5,018 nucleotides of DNA from Acidimicrobiales bacterium (GTDB taxonomy: Bacteria > Actinomycetota > Acidimicrobiia > Acidimicrobiales > Poriferisodalaceae): positions 1 through 5,018 of the forward strand of contig JAGQSP010000388.1 of the NCBI GenBank assembly GCA_020439485.1. Direction: 5' to 3'. The notes under the pieces are model-generated. The model saw only the letters and a list, made by a program, of their open reading frames with translations. It did no database searches and was not told the origin of the DNA. Position 1 is the stretch's first letter, and the number at the start of each line of letters is the position of its first letter. A program made the translations under genes and the position numbers. Positions 1 through 5,018 of the stretch are shown piece after piece.

Positions 1-18
1 GTCTACGCTCGCCGCTCT

Positions 19-1329
19 GTGAAGGCCGCGCTCGCATTTCCCCGTCTCCCCGACTCGCGCGACTTCAGGAAGGTCTGGATAGCTTCGATCATCAGCCAGC
101 TCGGCGACTGGTCGGCCCGCCTCGCTATAGGCATCCTGATCTTCGATCGAACGGGTAGCGCCGTCTACGTTGGCACCGCCGCCCTGATCTTCATTGCGCC
201 CTATTTCGGCTTCGGTCAGATACTGACTGCGTGGGCCGAGCGATTTCAGCGGCGAACCGTCATGGTGAACTGCGACGCATTGCGCGGCGCCGCCTTTGTC
301 GCATTGGCCCTTCTCGATCCGCCGCTGCCGATTTTCTTTGCGATCCTGTTCATCAGCGCCAGTGCAGATCCGGTGTTCGAGGCCAACGTGTCTGCGACCA
401 TCGTCGAGTCGGTCGACACCACCCACTACGACGCCGCAATAAGGCTCAGGCATCTGTCGCTTCAAGCGGCGACGCTGGGCGGCCTTGGGCTCGGCGGGCT
501 GCTGGTTGGCTGGTTCGACGCGCGCCAGGTGTTGTTGGCAGACGCCCTCACGTTTGCGTTCTCGGCACTGATCCTGGGGCGCATCACGGCCCGGCGTCAC
601 GCCGCCGGTGAGTCACCCAGCATCCGCGAGACGTTCATGGGCGGCATCGATTTCCTGCGACGCGACCAGACTTCGCGCAACGCCGTACTGGCCACGATGC
701 TGACCATTGCCGCCGGAATGAGTGTTCAGGCCCAGTCGCCCGTCCTGGGTAAAGAACTCGCCGACCTCGAGCCCCAGATGATCGGCGTTCTGGCCATGCT
801 GGCGCCAGCGGGAAGCATCTTTGCGATAACCGTGGTGTCGACCGCGGGCTCGGACAGGCGCCTGTACTACCGCAACCTCGTGGTCTCTATCGGTGCAGCC
901 GCCGTGGCCGCCGTGCTGATCGGCCTCTCATCACGTCCCGTTGCGCTGTTCATCGCCTTCTTCGCACTGGGGTTCGTCTACCAGACATCGATGACGTCCA
1001 ACATCATCGTCGGCAAACGCATCCCCTCCGATCGGCGGGCGGTCGTGTTCGGCATGTTGCAGGCGCTGATAATCATCTCGAACGGTGCCGGAGCATGGCT
1101 CGGTGGCCTGTTCATCGAGCTCTTCGGTCCAGGGCGCGGTGCCCAGGTGGGTCTCGCCATGGCCGGCTTGGCGGCCCTGGCGGTCATTCCACGCGCCACC
1201 ACACGGGTGGCGGCAGCGCCGCATGGATACACCACACGGCGTGGTGAACAACTCACAATAGACCTGAGTGACCATTCATCTATGGCTCGCACATCACCCA
1301 TGACGCAAACTTCTATGGGTGACAGCTGA
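19..1329 (+). CDS. MFS transporter, MFS_3/EntS-like putative exporter
   Basis: This is a polytopic inner-membrane permease, probably a drug or metabolite:proton antiporter; the substrate cannot be read from the sequence. The segment at residues 16-31 (FRKVWIASIISQLGDW) is the usual first-helix entry of MFS_3/EntS-type exporters. Hydrophobic helices follow at about 20-41 and 48-70. A degenerate motif A (AWAERFQRRTVM, 71-82) lies in the helix 2-3 loop. A charged central loop sits at about 188-215 (GGIDFLRRD from 208). The second-half cytoplasmic motif KRIPSDRRAVVFGMLQ (333-348) matches the family's vPdelRGRvm element. The membrane part ends near 390 and a polar Ser/Thr/Met-rich tail of about 46 residues follows. 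The length of 436 is normal for the family. The GTG at 19 has no visible Shine-Dalgarno and the frame is open to base 1, so the start may lie upstream; 16 residues before FRKVW is nonetheless a reasonable N-terminus. A hairpin terminator follows 84 bases after the stop. Confidence 0.9.
   Translation: MKAALAFPRLPDSRDFRKVWIASIISQLGDWSARLAIGILIFDRTGSAVYVGTAALIFIAPYFGFGQILTAWAERFQRRTVMVNCDALRGAAFVALALLDPPLPIFFAILFISASADPVFEANVSATIVESVDTTHYDAAIRLRHLSLQAATLGGLGLGGLLVGWFDARQVLLADALTFAFSALILGRITARRHAAGESPSIRETFMGGIDFLRRDQTSRNAVLATMLTIAAGMSVQAQSPVLGKELADLEPQMIGVLAMLAPAGSIFAITVVSTAGSDRRLYYRNLVVSIGAAAVAAVLIGLSSRPVALFIAFFALGFVYQTSMTSNIIVGKRIPSDRRAVVFGMLQALIIISNGAGAWLGGLFIELFGPGRGAQVGLAMAGLAALAVIPRATTRVAAAPHGYTTRRGEQLTIDLSDHSSMARTSPMTQTSMGDS
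1294..1322. repeat. 8-bp perfect inverted repeat at the end of the transporter gene
   Basis: TCACCCAT (1294-1301) and ATGGGTGA (1315-1322) are exact inverse complements separated by 13 bases, inside the last codons of the transporter gene. The right arm belongs to an 11-base word, CTATGGGTGAC (1313-1323), which recurs exactly at 1670-1680 upstream of the His-domain gene. It could be an operator half-site, a weak RNA hairpin, or chance. There is no U-tract, so it is not a terminator by itself. Confidence 0.3.
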
Positions 1330-1400
1330 TCCAGGCCTGATTGGTACAAAGAACAGGTTGGAACCCCGGCCAATCAGACACGTGGGCGACACGATCGGTA

Positions 1401-1450
1401 AGGAAAAACGAAAGGGGCCGACCCCCAAGGGCCGGCCCCGATGTTTGTTT
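1401..1450. terminator. Bidirectional intrinsic terminator
   Basis: An 11-position stem pairs 1414-1424 (GGGGCCGACCC) with 1429-1439 (GGGCCGGCCCC). It has one A-C mismatch and a CCAA loop at 1425-1428. On the + strand the hairpin is followed by GATGTTTGTTT, enough to end the transporter transcript. On the - strand the same hairpin is followed by TTTCGTTTTT, a better U-tract. The leftward face is therefore at least as strong as the rightward one, which is unexpected unless something is transcribed leftward from the gap. Confidence 0.82.
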
Positions 1451-1650
1451 GAGTCTCAGCTCCAGGTCGAACGCTTCATTGTTGCGCCTCCTCCCCCGTG
1501 TTGGTGCAGCCGCACAGCGGTTGCAGTGTCTCAGTTTGCCCGCAGGTGTTCGCCTGGGATGAAGGCACGAATGTGCCCAAATCAGCCCATCCGAACGGCT
1601 ACTCAGGGTGACTATTCGGCCGCTTCCGCAGCCTCATTCTCCCAAAGCAT
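1405..1650 (-). ncRNA. Possible small leftward transcript (sRNA or peptide mRNA)
   Basis: This is an inferred transcript of about 240 bases. It would begin near 1650, seven bases downstream of a -10-like box at 1662-1657, and end at the U-tract of the terminator at about 1413-1404. Inside are a textbook Shine-Dalgarno with a heptapeptide ORF (1479-1456) and two weaker tiny frames (1650-1612 and 1568-1476). I recognise no known RNA family: the 6S, tmRNA, RNase P and 6C signatures were looked for by eye and not seen. The support is only the arrangement of promoter-like, ribosome-binding and terminator elements in the same direction. It could be chance in G+C-rich DNA. Confidence 0.3.
1456..1479 (-). 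CDS. Candidate seven-residue peptide ORF (MKRSTWS)
   Basis: Read leftward, an ATG at 1479-1477 opens a seven-codon frame, MKRSTWS, ending in TGA at 1458-1456. It is preceded by the purine run GGGGGAGGAGG (1497-1487), in which GGAGGAGG sits seven bases from the ATG. This is the best Shine-Dalgarno and spacing in the window. The stop lies 16 bases before the terminator stem, so it would be the last item on its transcript and not an attenuator leader, because the next sequence leftward is the convergent transporter gene. Start AATGA overlaps the stop of a 30-codon frame (1568-1476). Such a short peptide cannot be assigned a role; the strong ribosome site may be coincidental. Confidence 0.25.
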   Translation of the reverse strand: MKRSTWS

Positions 1651-1656
1651 GGCGAA

Positions 1657-1685
1657 ACCATAACGCGCGCTATGGGTGACCACAA
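1657..1685 (-). promoter_or_regulatory. Putative leftward sigma70-type promoter
   Basis: Read on the - strand, TTGTGG (1685-1680) and TATGGT (1662-1657) are separated by exactly 17 bases. The -10 fits the actinobacterial TANNNT rule, and the -35 matches only the TTG half of TTGACA. The expected start of transcription, about seven bases after the -10, falls on the A of an ATG at 1650. The spacer contains one copy of the CTATGGGTGAC repeat (1670-1680), so a regulator binding that word could control it. Confidence 0.3.
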
Positions 1686-1733
1686 GGCGGCCCACGAGAT
1701 GAGGCCGTAGACTGCGACGGGCGTCACACCAAC

Positions 1734-1741
1734 GAAGGGGG
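1734..1741 (+). promoter_or_regulatory. Ribosome-binding site of the His-domain gene
   Basis: GAAGGGGG lies four bases before the ATG at 1746. It is purine-rich and close to AGGAGG, with slightly short spacing. It supports 1746 as the start; the N-terminal residues that follow already align with the family's core, so no upstream start is needed. Confidence 0.6.
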
Positions 1742-1745
1742 CTAC

Positions 1746-3482
1746 ATGGCGACACGCTGGATCATCGAGGGCGAGATCGACCCCAGATGGCCGATCAACA
1801 CCCGTGGCAACGTCGGCGAGGTGTTTCCCGAGGTCGTCACCGCGCTGGGTTACGAACTGGGGGTGGTGCCCGCAGAGCGGGCCTGGCGCGAGGCCTACGC
1901 CGATCTGGGCATCTACACCGAGGGCGACTTCTCCTCTGACGATCCGGTCATCATCGGTCTCTACGGCGGCTACACCTACCTGAACCTCTCGTACCTGCGA
2001 ATGATGGGCGTCCGGGCCCCAGGTTCGTCGGCCGAGGCGATCGACGTCGCCTTCTTCGGCGAGGGCAACCCGCCGCCATACGAACCCCGTAAGGGCGACA
2101 AGAGCATCAAGTCCAGCCTGCGGATCCTGAAGACGGTGTTGGGCGCCCTCGCAACCAAGGAGCTGCCCGAGATCGTCCCCGACAGCTTCCGCAAGGCCGC
2201 GGCCTACGAGGACAGGCGTCCATCGTTGGATGCCCCCGACGCCGACTTGTATGCCTATCTGATGGACTTCCCCAAGGCCTTCGGCCCACTCTTTGCCAAT
2301 CACATGAAGTCGACGGCCATCGCTGCCATCGTGTCCGGCATCCTGGCCGATGCTGCCGCGGCCGCCGGCGAGCCGGGCCTTGTCACCCACCTTCTGGGCG
2401 CCTCCGGCGACGTGCTGTCTGCCCAGTACAGCCAGCAGCTCTACTCGATCGCATCGTTCGTGAAGTCGTCAACGTCATTGACTGCGGCGTTCGACGGCGG
2501 CGTCAGCGGTCTCCTCGACCGTCTCCCCGACGACGCCGACGCAGTCGAGTTCAACCGACGGTTCGGCAAGTTCATCGCAGACCACGGTCACCGCGGCCCC
2601 AACGACTGGGAGCTGTCGTCGCGAACCTGGGACAACACCCCCGAACTGGCGCTCGTGGCGATAGACCGGATGCGTCTGGCGACCAGCGACCTCAGTCCCA
2701 AAGGGCGCCTGGGCGACGACGGCTCCAAACGCGATGCGGCCGTGGCGCGGATCAGGCCCCACGTCAAGCTCCTCGACCGAATGAACTTCGACAAGGCCGT
2801 AAAGGCCGCCCCGTTCTGGTCCCAGGCCCGCGAGGCCACCCGCGATCGGGCCGTCAGGGTAGGTCTGCCGGCCAAGCAGGTTTATCGAGAGCTGGTCAGG
2901 CGAGCCGCAGAGCGCGGGGGCGAGCCCGATCCGGTCAAGGTGGCGCTGCTGTATCCCAGAACAGAGCTGGGCCAGTACCTCGAAGACCCAGCTTCACTAC
3001 TTGGTGTCATCGCCGAGCGCGCCGAGTTGTTCCGGCGCTATTCAGCGGTCGAGCCGCGGTTCTTCATCCGGTCCCAGGAAGAGGTGCCGAGCCTCGAGGA
3101 TCTCGAGGCCGATGCAGCGTCACGGGCTGTGGCCCAAACGGCCGGAGTCGGCGCGGTGTTGCGCGGCGACGCCGGCTGCAGCGGTGTCGCCCAGGGGCGA
3201 GTGCGTGTTGTGCTCGACCCCTCCGACGCCGTCGATCTCGAGCCGGGCGAGGTGCTGGTGGCTCCGCTCACCGATCCGTCCTGGACTCCCCTGTTCCTGC
3301 CCGCGGCCGCCGTCGTGGTGAACGTCGGCGCCCTGATGAGCCACGCGGTGATCGTTTCGCGTGAGCTCGGTATTCCCTGTGTGGTCGCCGTCGAAGGTGC
3401 CACACAACAACTGGCCGACGGGATGCTGGTCGAAGTCGACGGCACCGCCGGTTCCGTGACCGTTCTAGAAGCCGGAGACTGA
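1746..3482 (+). CDS. PEP-utilizing/rifampicin phosphotransferase-like protein lacking ATP-grasp domain
   Basis: This cytoplasmic protein of 578 residues has the central (substrate-binding-like) and C-terminal swivelling phosphohistidine domains of the PEP synthase, PPDK and rifampicin phosphotransferase (RPH) superfamily. The N-terminus (NTRGNVGEVFPEVVT, 18-32) resembles the beginning of the RPH middle domain. HGHRGPNDWEL (280-290) matches that domain's YGHRGPGE-type signature. The mobile domain covers about 470-575, with GCSGVAQGR (477-485), TDPSWTPLF (509-517) and the phosphohistidine motif LMSHAVIVSRELGIP, where His533 is the expected phosphoryl carrier. The ATP-grasp domain that would normally charge this His (about 300 residues, N-terminal in RPH) is absent. 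Either a separate subunit supplies it, as in phenylphosphate synthase, or the protein works differently. The substrate is unknown. The gene is followed after five bases by an acyl-CoA ligase, clearly the same operon. Rifampicin inactivation should not be assumed. Confidence 0.88.
   Translation: MATRWIIEGEIDPRWPINTRGNVGEVFPEVVTALGYELGVVPAERAWREAYADLGIYTEGDFSSDDPVIIGLYGGYTYLNLSYLRMMGVRAPGSSAEAIDVAFFGEGNPPPYEPRKGDKSIKSSLRILKTVLGALATKELPEIVPDSFRKAAAYEDRRPSLDAPDADLYAYLMDFPKAFGPLFANHMKSTAIAAIVSGILADAAAAAGEPGLVTHLLGASGDVLSAQYSQQLYSIASFVKSSTSLTAAFDGGVSGLLDRLPDDADAVEFNRRFGKFIADHGHRGPNDWELSSRTWDNTPELALVAIDRMRLATSDLSPKGRLGDDGSKRDAAVARIRPHVKLLDRMNFDKAVKAAPFWSQAREATRDRAVRVGLPAKQVYRELVRRAAERGGEPDPVKVALLYPRTELGQYLEDPASLLGVIAERAELFRRYSAVEPRFFIRSQEEVPSLEDLEADAASRAVAQTAGVGAVLRGDAGCSGVAQGRVRVVLDPSDAVDLEPGEVLVAPLTDPSWTPLFLPAAAVVVNVGALMSHAVIVSRELGIPCVVAVEGATQQLADGMLVEVDGTAGSVTVLEAGD
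3474..3477 (+). promoter_or_regulatory. Ribosome-binding site of the acyl-CoA ligase
   Basis: GGAG lies in the last codons of the upstream gene, ten bases before the ATG at 3488. The location inside the preceding coding region and the five-base gap (3483-3487) point to translational coupling. Confidence 0.5.
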
Positions 3483-3487
3483 CCCAA

Positions 3488-5018
3488 ATGCCCGACCTCA
3501 ACACCCTCGCCGACATCACCAGGTTCCATGCCGCGAACAACCCCGACAAGGTCGCCTTGGTGGCCGGAGACGTCGAGTTGACCTATGCCCAGCTCGACGA
3601 GCTGTCGAACCGCGTCGCCAACGCCTTGGCCGTGGCCGGTGTCGGCAACCAGGACCGCGTGGGTTACGTTGCGAAGAACCTGATCGAGTACTTCGCGTTC
3701 ACGTTCGGGGCGGCGAAGCTGAACGCCGTGACCGTGGCGGTCAACTGGCGTCTGGCGCCGCCCGAGATCGAGTACATCCTCGACAACGCCGAGGCCAAGG
3801 TGGTGCTGTTCGAGAACGAGTTCCTCGGCCACCTGGCCAAGATGAACCTGGCCGCCGATCCGCTGATAGTCGCCGTGGGTGGCGACGGCCAGCACGTCGA
3901 GTTCGACCAATGGATCGCCGATGCCACGACGACCGACCCCATGGTCGCCGCCACCATCGATGACACCGCCGTGCAGCTGTACACGTCGGGCACCACCGGT
4001 TTGCCCAAGGGCGCCGAGTTGAGCAACCGCAACCTGTTCAGCATCGTGGGTCCGTTGTCGTCGAAGATGGGGCTGAACTCCGACAAGGTGCTGATGCACA
4101 TGCTGCCGCTGTTCCACATCGGCGGCTCGGGCGTGGCCATCATCGGCCTGTACAACGGCATGAAGAACGTCATCCACCGCGACGTCGACCCGGGTGCGAT
4201 CTTCAGGGACATCCCGGCCCACGGCGTCACCCACGCGTTCATGGTGCCGGCACTTCTGCAGGTACTTCCGACGATTCCGGGCGCCTCCGACGTCGACTAT
4301 TCGTCGCTCGAGCAGATCCTCTATGGCGCCTCGCCGATCACCGAGGAGGTTCTCATCGCTTCGATGGGGCTGCTGAAGTGCGACCACTGTCAGGCCTACG
4401 GGCTGACCGAGACCACCGGCGCCATCACCTTGCTGATGCCAGAAGACCACGACCCGGGCGGTCCTCGGGCTCACCTGCTGCGCTCGGCAGGTGGTCCCGT
4501 AGACGGGGTCGAGTTGCGCATCGTCGACGAGGAGGGCAACGATCTGCCCGACGGCGAGATCGGCGAGGTGTGGTGCCGCACAGTTCAGAACCTGAAGGGC
4601 TACTGGCGCAACCCCGAGGCCACCGAGGCCGTATATCCCGAGGGCCGAGACGAGACCGGGTTTGGCTGGTTCGCCACGGGCGACGCCGGCTATCTCGAAG
4701 ACGGCTTCCTGTTCATCCGCGACCGGGTCAAGGACATGATCGTGTCGGGCGGCGAGAACGTGTATCCCGCCGAAATCGAGAACGTTCTGATGAGCCATCC
4801 CGAAATAGCCGACTGTGCGGTGATCGGTGTGCCCAGCCAGCGCTGGGGCGAGACGGTGATGGCGATCATCACGCCGGTGCCCGGCACCGACCCGTCGCAG
4901 GACGACATCATCGCTTATTGCACCGAGCGGCTCGCCAAGTTCAAGTGCCCGACGTCGGTCACCCGAATGGAGACGATCCCGCGCAACCCCTCGGGCAAGG
5001 TCTTGAAGACCGAGCTGC
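3488..5018 (+). CDS. AMP-forming fatty-acyl-CoA synthetase, 3' end outside window
   Basis: This ANL-superfamily acid:CoA ligase activates a carboxylic acid with ATP to an acyl-adenylate and then transfers it to CoA; it is probably cytosolic. 510 residues are visible and the frame is still open at base 5018. The family is usually about 510-540 long, so only a short tail is missing; this is the window edge and not a broken gene. Motifs in order are the phosphate-binding loop YTSGTTGLPKG (165-175), MLPLFHIGGSG, the A5 motif YGLTETTG (304-311), GWFATGD with Asp399 for ribose binding (393-399), the hinge and A8 region RDRVKDMIVSGGENVYPAEIE (411-431), and PSGKVLK with the adenylation lysine Lys504. 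The overall form resembles medium/long-chain fatty-acyl-CoA ligases (FadD type), but the chain length or an aromatic substrate cannot be decided from motifs. It follows the His-domain gene by five bases and should be co-transcribed with it. Confidence 0.95.
   Translation, partial: MPDLNTLADITRFHAANNPDKVALVAGDVELTYAQLDELSNRVANALAVAGVGNQDRVGYVAKNLIEYFAFTFGAAKLNAVTVAVNWRLAPPEIEYILDNAEAKVVLFENEFLGHLAKMNLAADPLIVAVGGDGQHVEFDQWIADATTTDPMVAATIDDTAVQLYTSGTTGLPKGAELSNRNLFSIVGPLSSKMGLNSDKVLMHMLPLFHIGGSGVAIIGLYNGMKNVIHRDVDPGAIFRDIPAHGVTHAFMVPALLQVLPTIPGASDVDYSSLEQILYGASPITEEVLIASMGLLKCDHCQAYGLTETTGAITLLMPEDHDPGGPRAHLLRSAGGPVDGVELRIVDEEGNDLPDGEIGEVWCRTVQNLKGYWRNPEATEAVYPEGRDETGFGWFATGDAGYLEDGFLFIRDRVKDMIVSGGENVYPAEIENVLMSHPEIADCAVIGVPSQRWGETVMAIITPVPGTDPSQDDIIAYCTERLAKFKCPTSVTRMETIPRNPSGKVLKTEL

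Larger units (their letters stand above)
1330..1745. other. 416-base intergenic region
   Basis: No credible + strand gene lies here. The short + strand frames run straight through the terminator hairpin, lack a ribosome-binding site and show no family resemblance. The region holds the bidirectional terminator (1414-1450) and a possible leftward small transcript (about 1650 to 1405) carrying tiny ORFs. Just before the ATG at 1746 is the Shine-Dalgarno of the His-domain gene. A TANNNT box, TAGACT (1708-1713), is the best -10 candidate for that gene, although no good -35 hexamer lies at 16-19 bases from it. Confidence 0.6.

Noticed and set aside
931..1373. Two overlapping - strand frames (114 and 131 codons) over the transporter's 3' end
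   Set aside because: Both are antisense shadows of the transporter, without motifs or ribosome sites.
1313..1633. A 107-codon leftward stretch without stops containing FDLELRL, reminiscent of FxLD-type lanthipeptide leaders
   Set aside because: No ATG, GTG or TTG occurs in this frame before the terminator, the frame crosses the hairpin, and no lanthipeptide enzymes are present. The resemblance is too short to count.
1319..1663. A 114-codon + strand frame in the intergenic gap
   Set aside because: It starts inside the transporter stop region, reads through the terminator hairpin, has no ribosome site and shows low-complexity chance composition.
1599..2390. A 263-codon open frame on the - strand
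   Set aside because: It is mostly antisense to the N-terminal part of the His-domain gene, has no domain, and reflects third-position G/C bias of the real gene.
1746..3482. Calling the gene a rifampicin resistance phosphotransferase (rph)
   Set aside because: The ATP-grasp domain needed for the RPH reaction is absent and the substrate residues cannot be verified, so a resistance role is not supported.
3038..4798. A 586-codon open frame on the - strand
   Set aside because: It lies antisense to the end of the His-domain gene and most of the acyl-CoA ligase, both of which carry clear family motifs. The predicted protein is rich in His, Val, Gly and Asp with no recognisable domain, the usual appearance of an antisense frame in G+C-rich DNA.
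3488..5018. Treating the acyl-CoA ligase as a truncated pseudogene because no stop codon is seen
   Set aside because: All catalytic motifs through Lys504 are intact and the frame is open at the window edge; the missing end is an effect of the window cut.

Overview
This window reads like a chromosomal segment of a high-G+C actinobacterium. The coding regions have strong G/C preference at third codon positions, the genes are dense with short gaps, and the gene content (an MFS_3-type exporter, a PEP-utilizing His-domain protein and a fatty-acyl-CoA ligase) is common in that phylum. An Acidimicrobiia-like source is possible, but this is a guess from general character; no marker gene is present.

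The layout has three genes, all on the + strand. From 19 to 1329 lies a major facilitator superfamily transporter whose reading frame is open to the left edge, so its true start may lie outside. From 1330 to 1745 is a 416-base gap with no convincing + strand gene. It holds a strong bidirectional hairpin terminator (1414-1439) and, reading leftward, the parts of a possible unannotated small transcript. These parts are promoter-like hexamers at 1685-1657, a perfect Shine-Dalgarno followed by a seven-residue ORF at 1479-1456, and the U-rich side of the terminator. From 1746 to 3482 is a 578-residue protein with the central and phosphohistidine domains of the PEP synthase/rifampicin phosphotransferase family but no ATP-grasp domain. 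Five bases after its stop, from 3488 to the right edge, runs an AMP-forming acyl-CoA synthetase with all the diagnostic adenylation motifs. It lacks only its last residues, because the window ends.

The His-domain protein and the ligase almost certainly form one transcriptional unit. The exporter is insulated from them by the terminator. The most interesting points are the orphan (split) phosphotransferase beside an acid-activating ligase, which recalls the alpha subunit of phenylphosphate synthase, and the possible small leftward transcript in the intergenic gap. No tRNA, rRNA, CRISPR array, insertion sequence or attachment site was seen.
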